A stretch of 7,596 bases of DNA from an uncultured Spirochaetales bacterium (lineage in GTDB: Bacteria; Spirochaetota; Spirochaetia; Sphaerochaetales; Sphaerochaetaceae). Position 1 is the first letter of the stretch. Every line of letters begins with the position of its first letter. The notes beneath the pieces were generated by a model that made no database searches, was not told the DNA's origin, and saw nothing but the letters and a program-made list of their open reading frames with translations. Of the stretch, positions 1-6,300 are shown in pieces. The translations under genes and the position numbers were made by a program. Location: assembly GCA_945947045.1 (NCBI GenBank), contig CAMEXG010000099.1, forward strand, positions 1-7,596, given 5' to 3'.

Positions 1-890
1 TACTCTCCAGGAAAATCAGGGCGGTTAGGAGAATCAGGGAACCTTCCAGTCTCCAGCGCCAGTCCATCAAAAGGTTTTGAATCTTTTCCCGAAAGAAATT
101 CTCCCGTATATACTTGTATTCCCGGCTCCGTGGTTCTGACAAAAAGCTGGGCAAGATTTCCTTCCGCCTTGACAATTGCATTATCTTCAAGGACCCAAGT
201 ATTGTCGTAGCATCCGTCCCTGCGGCTTCCAATTGTTCTTTTTTTCCTAAAGTCAAAGTCAGTGCCTTCGACTTTTACTGGATTCTCTTCCAGTGGAATT
301 AAAGAGGAGTCCACAGAAACATACTCTCTGCTCGGAATCTCCAGCTCTACATATTTGTCACCTCTGTCATCAAGAACAAAATATGCATGGTTAGTAATTG
401 ATATAGGGCACTTTTTCTTGGAAGTGCATCGATAGAAAATAGTCAGCACTCCATCTTCTGTCAAAAGATATGAGACTTGGACTTCGTGGTCTCCAGGAAA
501 GCCACCACTTTCTTTTGCCATTAGCGATAATGTCACCATATTATCGCTGACGCCTTCAATATTCCATAACTTGTTTCCAAAGCAAGAAGATCCTGAGTGA
601 AGAGAGTTTTCACCATCATTCTTTTCCAGCTTATAAACCTTGCCGTCTATTTCGAATTCAGCGTTCTTTATTCTATTGGCATATGGACCTACAGTCTTTC
701 CCATGTATGTAGAGTCATCTAAATAATCCTCTGCACTTTTGTGGTATTTGACGTAGTTTTTATCTCTTGTTCCGAACCAAACTATAGTGGAACCGAAAGA
801 AGATATGGCTGAGACGAACTTGCCGCTCTTAAGAACAGCAAGCTGCACCTTCTTACCGCTGATAGTTCCAAAGTCTATTAAATGTCCCAT
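1..890 (-). CDS. galM: Aldose 1-epimerase (mutarotase), C-terminus cut by window edge
   Basis: Interconverts the alpha and beta anomers of aldohexoses such as galactose and glucose in the cytoplasm, feeding the Leloir pathway or general sugar use. The visible 296 codons cover most of a protein that is normally about 340-350 residues; roughly 45 C-terminal residues lie beyond position 1. Family motifs occur in order: GPYANRI (68-74, sugar-binding N72 and R73), NSLHSG (95-100, H98), TNHAYF (166-171, catalytic-acid H168), CYDNTWVL (227-234, D229) and ALETGRFPD (278-286, catalytic-base E280). All residues known to be catalytic in this fold are present, so the enzyme should be active. Small departures are P69, where GRYANRI is usual, and N230, where DH is usual. 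The ATG at 890-888 overlaps the lepA stop (TAATG), and AGAGGA (905-900) sits 9 nt upstream as a ribosome site. It is the third gene of the ftsH-lepA unit. Substrate preference cannot be read from the sequence. Confidence 0.93.
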   Translation of the reverse strand, partial: MGHLIDFGTISGKKVQLAVLKSGKFVSAISSFGSTIVWFGTRDKNYVKYHKSAEDYLDDSTYMGKTVGPYANRIKNAEFEIDGKVYKLEKNDGENSLHSGSSCFGNKLWNIEGVSDNMVTLSLMAKESGGFPGDHEVQVSYLLTEDGVLTIFYRCTSKKKCPISITNHAYFVLDDRGDKYVELEIPSREYVSVDSSLIPLEENPVKVEGTDFDFRKKRTIGSRRDGCYDNTWVLEDNAIVKAEGNLAQLFVRTTEPGIQVYTGEFLSGKDSKPFDGLALETGRFPDSPNRPDFPGE

Positions 891-2704
891 TAGCTGTCGT
901 CCTCTGTCTTCAATACGGCAAGGAATGCAGACTGTGGTATCTCAACGTTACCTACCATCTTCATTCTCTTCTTTCCTTCTTTCTGCTTTTCCAAGAGTTT
1001 TCTCTTTCTTGAGATATCACCGCCATAACACTTGGCTGTAACATCCTTTCTATAAGCATTGACAGTTTCACGGGCAATAATCTGGCCACCGATAGCCGCC
1101 TGAATGGCAATCTTAAACTGTTGACGAGGAATCTCGCCCTTTAATCTCTCCACAATCTGCCTGCCTCTCGTCTGAGCGTTACCTCTATAGACAAGGCATG
1201 AAAGAGCATCCACAGGATCTCCGTTGACAAGTATCTCCATTCTCACCAGGTCTGTTCTTCTATTCTCTATTACGTTGTAATCGAAGGAAGCGTAACCACG
1301 GGAAATAGACTTCAATCTGTCATAGAAATCAAAGAGGACTTCAGAGAGAGGCATCTCATAAATAAGTTCCACTCTCTTTGTGTCCAGATAGTTCATCTGA
1401 GTCTGAACGCCTCTCTTTTCAAGGCATAGAGTGATGATGGGACCTACATACTCTGTAGGAGTAATAATATTAGCCTGGATATATGGTTCCTCCGCCCAAT
1501 CGACTCTCATTGGATCCGGATATTCCAACGGGTTATCGATGTATAAGGTCTCTCCATCCTTCATGTGGACTGTATATCTTACAGAAGGTGAAGTGAAGAC
1601 AATAGAAAGATCAAACTCCCTTTCTATTCTTTCTTGTATTACCTCCAGGTGCAGCATCCCCAAGAATCCACATCTAAAGCCAAAACCGAGAGCAGCTGAA
1701 GAGTCTTTTTCATACATCAGAGATGCATCATTCAACTTCAGTCTTTCTATTGCATCCTGCAGCTCTTCATAGTCATTTGAATCCACCGGGTATATGGAAG
1801 AGAAGACGACGGGCTTTACTTCCTTAAAACCAGGGAGAGGCTCCTGAGCCATATTATTTTTCAGAGTGACAGTGTCTCCGACTCTAATATCGCCGATGTT
1901 CTTAATACCGGCAATAAAATATCCTACATCTCCAGCTTCAAGTTCGGGCTTGGAGATCAGATTAATCTGAAACAACCCCAAGTCCTCGACCCTATATGTA
2001 GCATTCGAATGCATGAATACTATTTCGTCTCCGACTCTTACTTTTCCGTTGAAAACCCTTGCGTGTACAATTACACCTCTATATGGATCATAATGGGAAT
2101 CGAAGATAAGAGCCTGTAAGGGTTCATTATTCTTCCCCTGTGGAGCCGGAATATAGTTGACGATTGCTTCATATAATAGATCTACGCCCTCTCCCGTCTT
2201 TGCAGATACTTTTACCGCCATATCTGGATCGAGGCCGAGATCATGGTCGATTTGATGGAGACATGAATCGATATCTGCAGAAGCCAAATCAATCTTGTTG
2301 ATTACCGGAATAATCTCCAAGTTGTGCTCCATGGCAAGATATAAATTGGCAAGAGTCTGAGCTTCTACACCTTGTGTCGCATCAATCAAAAGTAATGCTC
2401 CTTCACAAGATGAAATAGCTCTTGATACTTCATATGTAAAGTCAACATGTCCCGGAGTATCTACGAGATTTAACTCATAGACCTCTCCGTCAGATGCTTT
2501 GTAAGGCACAGTCACAGCCTGGCTTTTGATTGTTATCCCCCTCTCCCTTTCGATATCCATATTATCGAGAATCTGGGATTCCATAGGGCCTCTAGCCTGA
2601 ACCAATCTCGCCCTCTCTATAAACCTGTCTGCAAGAGTACTCTTGCCATGGTCTATATGGGCGATAATGCAGAAATTACGTTTGTGGCTTGTGTCTACCG
2701 CCAT
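890..2704 (-). CDS. lepA: Elongation factor 4 (ribosome-associated GTPase LepA)
   Basis: A translational GTPase that binds the ribosome. It has been reported to back-translocate tRNAs and to help initiation or ribosome assembly under stress; its exact physiological role is still debated. The protein is complete at 604 residues (about 600 is usual). The GTPase motifs are G1 AHIDHGKST (15-23), G2 GITI (56-59), G3 DTPGH (82-86), G4 NKID (136-139) and G5 SAK (167-169). EF-G-like domains II, III and V follow. The LepA-specific C-terminal domain carries CYGGDISRKRKLLEKQK (559-575) and the near-terminal IPQSAFLAVL (589-598), which separates it from EF-G, TypA and RF3. The ATG at 2704 lies 2 nt after the ftsH stop. 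GAGG (2713-2710), inside the last ftsH codons, is 5 nt upstream and supports this start. In E. coli lepA is paired with the signal peptidase gene lepB; here its partner is ftsH instead. Confidence 0.98.
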   Translation of the reverse strand: MAVDTSHKRNFCIIAHIDHGKSTLADRFIERARLVQARGPMESQILDNMDIERERGITIKSQAVTVPYKASDGEVYELNLVDTPGHVDFTYEVSRAISSCEGALLLIDATQGVEAQTLANLYLAMEHNLEIIPVINKIDLASADIDSCLHQIDHDLGLDPDMAVKVSAKTGEGVDLLYEAIVNYIPAPQGKNNEPLQALIFDSHYDPYRGVIVHARVFNGKVRVGDEIVFMHSNATYRVEDLGLFQINLISKPELEAGDVGYFIAGIKNIGDIRVGDTVTLKNNMAQEPLPGFKEVKPVVFSSIYPVDSNDYEELQDAIERLKLNDASLMYEKDSSAALGFGFRCGFLGMLHLEVIQERIEREFDLSIVFTSPSVRYTVHMKDGETLYIDNPLEYPDPMRVDWAEEPYIQANIITPTEYVGPIITLCLEKRGVQTQMNYLDTKRVELIYEMPLSEVLFDFYDRLKSISRGYASFDYNVIENRRTDLVRMEILVNGDPVDALSCLVYRGNAQTRGRQIVERLKGEIPRQQFKIAIQAAIGGQIIARETVNAYRKDVTAKCYGGDISRKRKLLEKQKEGKKRMKMVGNVEIPQSAFLAVLKTEDDS

Positions 2705-2706
2705 AT

Positions 2707-4764
2707 TTACCTCAAGTCAGTTACATGTTTGACAGCTTCAAATCCAAACATCTCTCTAATATCTTTATCATCGAGTGTCTCTTTCTCGACCAATGCCTCA
2801 GTAAGCTGATCCAACTGATCACGATGAGTCGTAAGAATATCCATGGTCTCATCCATACATGCATTGAGGATTTTATTCATTTCGCCGTCAATTCTTCTTG
2901 CCGTTTCATCAGAGTAGTCTTTGTGCTGGGTAATCTCACGTCCAAGGAACAATGGCTCTCCTTCGTCGGAGAGATTGATGAAGCCCAGATCCGACATACC
3001 CCATTCAGTAACCATTCTGTGAGCCATGGTAGTTGCCTGCTTGATGTCGTTGGAAGTACCGGTTGTAGTCTCCCCATATACGATTTTCTCTGCACAATAC
3101 CCGCCCATACAGATTTTGATTCTATCCATCAAATAGCTTTTCTGAATGGTATACTGATCTTTCTCAGGAAGACTCATAGTAAGGCCGAGAGCCTGTCCGT
3201 GAGGAATAATAGTGACTTTATGAAGAGGATCGACATGCTTAAGGTAGTAATGGAGAAGAGTATGGCCTGCCTCATGATAAGCCGTAGCCCTCTTTTCTTC
3301 TTCTGTCATGAAGACACTCTTCTTTGCAACTCCAAGCAATATCTTGTCTCTTGCTTCTTCGAAGTCCTTCATATCGACGATCGTCTCATTGCTTCTAGCA
3401 GCAAAAAGTGCAGCTTCGTTCACAAGGTTAGCCAGGTCAGCACCACTTGTTCCAGGAGTGGCCCTTGCGATTCTAGCCAGATCCACGTCTCCTGCAAGTT
3501 TGACTTTTCTTGTATGTATTCTAAGAATATCAAGTCTTTCCTGAACATCAGGGAGAGCCACAGTGACCTGTCTATCAAATCTACCTGGTCTCAGAAGGGC
3601 TGGATCCAATACATCCGGGCGGTTTGTAGCGGCAATGACTATTACACCCGGGTCTGTGGAGAAACCATCCATCTCAACAAGCATCTGATTGAGAGTCTGC
3701 TCTCTTTCGTCGTGTCCTCCGCCAAGCCCAGATCCTCTGCTTCTTCCAACAGCATCTAATTCATCGATGAAGATGATACAAGGAGCACTCTTTCTACCCT
3801 GCTCGAAAAGGTCTCTTACACGGGCTGCACCCATACCTACGAACATCTCGACAAAGTCGGAGCCTGAAGTATGCAGGAATGATACCCCGGCCTCTCCTGC
3901 AACGGCACGTGCAAGAAGAGTCTTACCTGTTCCCGGAGGGCCCACCAACAAGCATCCTTTTGGAATCTTCGCTCCAATAGATGTGAACTTTGAAGGATTC
4001 TTCAAGAAATCAACAATCTCTTGAAGCTCATACTTTGCTTCTTTCTGTCCGGCAACGTCCTTGAAGGTTGTCTTATTAGAATTGGCGTCATACTCTTTGG
4101 CAAGAGATTTGCCCATTCCTCCCATAAGCTTTCCTCCCCCCATAGCCCCTGTACTTCTCATCATAGACACCATAAGAGCTATGAAGATTATCCATGGAAG
4201 GAGCTCCAAAAGAATGTACCAGAATGGTGTAGTCTCAGCCACACCTGTAACCTGAACTCCAAAATTGAGTAATGTCTGGACTAGTTCAGGATCAGAATAA
4301 GGAATTCTTGTGGTGTAATAACCGCCATCATTTGTTGTAAAATTGACAGTAGAGCTACCTACGATATCGGCCTTTGACACCTTGCCTTTTTCCACTACAG
4401 TCATGAAGTCTGTATAACTGACACTAGTAGCCTTCGCCTTCTGAGAATCCTGGAAGAATACAAAGAAGAATGAAATAAGAAGAACAATCAAGGCGATAAG
4501 AGCAAACTTGTTGCGCATTCCACCTTTATTAGGAGTCTGAGATCCTCCGTTTTTCGGAGGTTCAGAACCCCAATATCTATATTTGTCATAGACATTCTCT
4601 TTGTTCTTGCCAGCTTTATCCCCACCCTTGTCTTCAGGCTTACCATTTGTATCTTCCGGCTTCTTTGTTTCACCACCACCCCGATCATCATTCTGAGGTT
4701 TTGGATCAGGAGACACTACTTCTCCAATAATCTCTTCTTTTTTATCTTTATCGTCGTTTTCCAT
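2707..4764 (-). CDS. ftsH: ATP-dependent zinc metalloprotease FtsH with long N-terminal tail
   Basis: Membrane-anchored hexameric AAA+ protease that degrades misassembled membrane proteins and selected cytosolic regulators. From the ATG it has 685 residues against about 644 in E. coli. The order is a hydrophilic tail (1-85), TM1 (about 87-104), a periplasmic domain (about 105-179), TM2 (about 181-202) and the AAA+ module. That module has Walker A GPPGTGKT (275-282), pore loop FVG (308-310), Walker B IIFIDE (330-335) and arginine fingers R395 and R398 in RPGRFDR. The peptidase has HEAGH (497-501) with a likely third zinc ligand D573 in TSNDIKQ. All catalytic parts are intact. The tail is rich in Lys, Glu, Asp, Gly and Pro and is the main oddity. 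An in-frame TTG at 4767 could add one residue, but the ATG sits 7 nt from AAAGG (4776-4772) and is preferred. First gene of the ftsH-lepA-galM unit, with a promoter candidate just upstream. Confidence 0.97.
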   Translation of the reverse strand: MENDDKDKKEEIIGEVVSPDPKPQNDDRGGGETKKPEDTNGKPEDKGGDKAGKNKENVYDKYRYWGSEPPKNGGSQTPNKGGMRNKFALIALIVLLISFFFVFFQDSQKAKATSVSYTDFMTVVEKGKVSKADIVGSSTVNFTTNDGGYYTTRIPYSDPELVQTLLNFGVQVTGVAETTPFWYILLELLPWIIFIALMVSMMRSTGAMGGGKLMGGMGKSLAKEYDANSNKTTFKDVAGQKEAKYELQEIVDFLKNPSKFTSIGAKIPKGCLLVGPPGTGKTLLARAVAGEAGVSFLHTSGSDFVEMFVGMGAARVRDLFEQGRKSAPCIIFIDELDAVGRSRGSGLGGGHDEREQTLNQMLVEMDGFSTDPGVIVIAATNRPDVLDPALLRPGRFDRQVTVALPDVQERLDILRIHTRKVKLAGDVDLARIARATPGTSGADLANLVNEAALFAARSNETIVDMKDFEEARDKILLGVAKKSVFMTEEEKRATAYHEAGHTLLHYYLKHVDPLHKVTIIPHGQALGLTMSLPEKDQYTIQKSYLMDRIKICMGGYCAEKIVYGETTTGTSNDIKQATTMAHRMVTEWGMSDLGFINLSDEGEPLFLGREITQHKDYSDETARRIDGEMNKILNACMDETMDILTTHRDQLDQLTEALVEKETLDDKDIREMFGFEAVKHVTDLR

Positions 4765-4769
4765 CAAAA

Positions 4770-4776
4770 CACCTTT
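4770..4776 (-). promoter_or_regulatory. Ribosome binding site that sets the ftsH start
   Basis: AAAGGTG lies 5 nt before the ATG at 4764 and only 2 nt before the in-frame TTG at 4767. The spacing favours the ATG as the true start. Confidence 0.6.
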
Positions 4777-4782
4777 CTAAAT

Positions 4783-4811
4783 AATATAGCTTTTATCCAA
4801 CACATGAACAA
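4783..4811 (-). promoter_or_regulatory. Sigma70-type promoter candidate for ftsH-lepA-galM
   Basis: Read on the minus strand, TTGTTC (4811-4806) and TATATT (4788-4783) are separated by exactly 17 nt and resemble housekeeping -35 and -10 boxes. Only 18 nt separate the -10 box from the ftsH ATG, so the leader would be about 10-12 nt with the ribosome site near its 5' end. The mscS promoter candidate has nearly the same layout. The -35 box shares 2 nt with the 3' arm of the inverted repeat just upstream. Confidence 0.5.
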
Positions 4812-4875
4812 GGGAGCCCTTCTTAATAGGATATCCTCTTTTTGTGTAGGACTCCAATAGAAGAAAGCCTCCCTT
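4810..4875. repeat. Long imperfect inverted repeat upstream of ftsH
   Basis: Two 15-nt arms (4861-4875 and 4810-4824) pair at 14 of 15 positions: 13 Watson-Crick pairs, one G-U and one G-G mismatch. The spacer is 36 nt, part of which (near 4826-4831 and 4852-4857) could pair further. The spacer also contains a perfect 10-nt palindrome, AGGATATCCT, at 4829-4838. On the minus strand no uridine run follows the 3' arm, so it is a poor intrinsic terminator. It might be an RNA processing or stability structure at the 3' end of the mscS transcript, or a protein-binding site at the ftsH promoter. Confidence 0.6.
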
Positions 4876-4896
4876 AAGTATAGAATCTATGTATTT

Positions 4897-5394
4897 TTAT
4901 ATTCTTGCCAGAGCTTCTTCTTCTCTTCTTTTGACTACAGAAGAAAGAATCATTTCTATTTTTGAAAGATCAACATTCGTTTTGTTTAGGCTGGACAGAA
5001 TATCCGATTTCGATCGAGCGTTGAAAGCCTTTGCAAATTCTATTGTTTCCTCATTGACGCAAGAAAGAAGAGATACAACTGTATTCAAGTCTGAATCATC
5101 TCCTTTTTCATATAGAAACACTTGAACAATAGATTTTGTGTTCTTTACCGTATGCTTAAACTTCCAAAATTCTTTTCTTACTCTATTTCTATCCGCAACC
5201 CCTTTATTAATTACATCCACCATGTTTTTATTGCTTTTTATCATCTTTTTTGTATCTTCAAGGGCATTCATAATAATATCTTTCTTCAGTCTCTGTGCAC
5301 GGCAAATAAGATAGACCACAACAAAAACTATAACCCATAATAGAAGGTCTGCAAGAGCACTGATCATTATATCGCCTTTCAATAGTTCCATCAT
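4897..5394 (-). CDS. Single-pass membrane protein of unknown function, coupled to mscS
   Basis: I do not recognise a family. The 165 residues start with a short polar stretch (1-11), then one hydrophobic segment (about 12-32, ALADLLLWVIVFVVVYLI), then a basic flank (RAQRLKK, 33-38). By the positive-inside rule the remaining 130 or so residues should face the cytoplasm. That part is rich in Lys, Glu, Asp, Ser and Asn, looks mostly helical and ends KRREEEALARI; there is no enzyme motif. The start ATG at 5394 overlaps the mscS stop by 4 nt (ATGA). A very strong ribosome site, AAAGGAGGT (5411-5403), lies just upstream inside the end of mscS. A second ATG follows at once, and another at codon 10 is a weaker alternative. 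Coupling to mscS suggests a role with the channel or in envelope stress, but this is inference. It is the last gene before the inverted repeat. Confidence 0.78.
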   Translation of the reverse strand: MMELLKGDIMISALADLLLWVIVFVVVYLICRAQRLKKDIIMNALEDTKKMIKSNKNMVDVINKGVADRNRVRKEFWKFKHTVKNTKSIVQVFLYEKGDDSDLNTVVSLLSCVNEETIEFAKAFNARSKSDILSSLNKTNVDLSKIEMILSSVVKRREEEALARI

Positions 5395-6200
5395 TTCTCC
5401 ATACCTCCTTTATCTCTATAGCTAAGAGTAAGCTGTGGGAATGGTACATTAATGTTATTCTTATTAAGAGTCTTCAATACGTTTTCGTTCAGATACCAGG
5501 TTACATTCCAATAATCTTCACTGTTTACCCAAACTCTCAAAAGAATCTGGACTTCGCTGTCAGCAAGATTCTTGACCATCACCATAGGGGCCGGACTATC
5601 AAGTATAGCTTCGTTTTCTAGTGCAACATTTAGTATTACTTTCTTTGCTGTCTCTATATCACTATCATAGTCAATTCCGATAACCATATCGATTCTTCTT
5701 TGTTTCATTGCAGAGTAATTTGTTATTTCCGATGCAAAAACAGTCTTATTGGGGATGGTGACAGTTTTATTATCTGGAGTAACAAGTACTGTATGAAGAA
5801 GCTTTATCTCTTTGACTGAACCTGAAACACTTCCGATATCAACATAATCATCTACTTTAAAGAGCTTACTTGTAACAAGCATCAATCCATTGGCTACGCC
5901 TCCGATGATATCCTGAACAGCGAGGCCTATGGCAAGTGTCACTGCGCTGAGTGCAGAAACTACACCCGTAAGTGGAATTCCAAGTCTTCCCATTACAACA
6001 AAAAGCAGTCCGACGTAAAGAATAATTTTAAAAACTGTTACAAAAAATGAGATCAGAGACCTATCCAAAGAACTATCTAGTAATCCTTTTTCTATCAGTT
6101 TAAGAATGTTTCGAACAATCAAAATGCCAATAAAGGCGATTACCGCTGTGGAGATATAGTTTATACCATACATCTCCATGAATTTTACAAAGCCATTCAT
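5391..6200 (-). CDS. mscS: Small-conductance mechanosensitive channel, MscS family
   Basis: A heptameric inner-membrane channel that opens under membrane tension and releases solutes during osmotic downshock. At 269 residues it has the compact MscS layout (E. coli MscS is 286). TM1 is about 13-34 and TM2 about 50-74. The pore-lining TM3 (about 78-112) has the small-residue face AVTLAIGLAVQDIIGGVANG (87-106). The beta domain follows, with FKVDDYVDIGSVSG (114-127), then TIPNKTVFASEITNYS (148-163) and YDSDIETAKK (178-187). RVWVNSEDYWNV (222-233) and the closing NVPFPQLTL (251-259) match the alpha-beta vestibule. The start at 6200 is supported by TGGAG (6212-6208), 7 nt upstream; ATGs at codons 8 and 10 lack such a site. 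A promoter candidate and the terminator of the preceding gene lie just upstream. The gene overlaps the following small membrane-protein gene by 4 nt. Confidence 0.95.
   Translation of the reverse strand: MNGFVKFMEMYGINYISTAVIAFIGILIVRNILKLIEKGLLDSSLDRSLISFFVTVFKIILYVGLLFVVMGRLGIPLTGVVSALSAVTLAIGLAVQDIIGGVANGLMLVTSKLFKVDDYVDIGSVSGSVKEIKLLHTVLVTPDNKTVTIPNKTVFASEITNYSAMKQRRIDMVIGIDYDSDIETAKKVILNVALENEAILDSPAPMVMVKNLADSEVQILLRVWVNSEDYWNVTWYLNENVLKTLNKNNINVPFPQLTLSYRDKGGMEK
5403..5411 (-). promoter_or_regulatory. Strong Shine-Dalgarno site for the small membrane protein gene
   Basis: AAAGGAGGT is a near-perfect match to the anti-Shine-Dalgarno sequence. Its AGGAGG core lies 9 nt before the ATG at 5394 and inside the last codons of mscS. 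It supports both the reality of the downstream gene and its first ATG as the start. Confidence 0.75.
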
Positions 6201-6217
6201 TTAAAAACTCCAGGGGA

Positions 6218-6246
6218 AATATAATACTTTTTTACACACAAGGCAA
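6218..6246 (-). promoter_or_regulatory. Sigma70-type promoter candidate for mscS
   Basis: TTGCCT (6246-6241) and TATATT (6223-6218) are spaced by 17 nt on the minus strand, between the upstream terminator and mscS. The -10 box ends 17 nt before the ATG, giving a leader of about 10 nt in which the GGAG ribosome site would lie almost at the 5' end. This is very short, so either the leader is truly minimal or the real promoter is elsewhere. Confidence 0.45.
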
Positions 6247-6248
6247 TT

Positions 6249-6288
6249 TTAAGAGAAAAATGCCTCCCTTGTCACAAAGAGAGGCATT
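6249..6288 (-). terminator. Intrinsic terminator after the outer-membrane protein gene
   Basis: On the minus strand AATGCCTCTCTT (6288-6277) pairs with AAGGGAGGCATT (6270-6259) over 12 bp, with one G-U pair and a 6-nt loop. The T-rich run TTTCTCTT follows at once. It begins 12 nt after the stop codon at 6301 and separates this gene from mscS. The A-rich stretch on the other side is too short to make a convincing terminator for the plus strand. Confidence 0.85.
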
Positions 6289-6300
6289 GAAACCCATATT

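Noticed and set aside
669..689. Possible inactive GalM because of changes in the GRYANRI and YDH motifs
   Set aside because: The changed residues (P69 and N230) are not the catalytic ones. N72, R73, H98, H168, D229 and E280 are all present, so activity is expected.
787..1041. Small plus-strand frames across the galM-lepA junction and inside galM (114-302)
   Set aside because: Both lie antisense to galM or lepA, whose conserved motifs account for the DNA. Their products have no recognisable features.
2689..3759. A 356-codon open frame on the plus strand, opposite ftsH
   Set aside because: It lies entirely antisense to the well-supported ftsH gene (with a few bases in lepA). Its predicted protein is Ser/Cys/His-rich with no recognisable motif, and no ribosome site or promoter was seen. 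It is a shadow frame.
4810..4875. The inverted repeat as an intrinsic terminator for the mscS unit or as a CIRCE heat-shock operator
   Set aside because: No uridine run follows the 3' arm on the minus strand, and the arms do not match the CIRCE arms TTAGCACTC/GAGTGCTAA or their 9-nt spacing.
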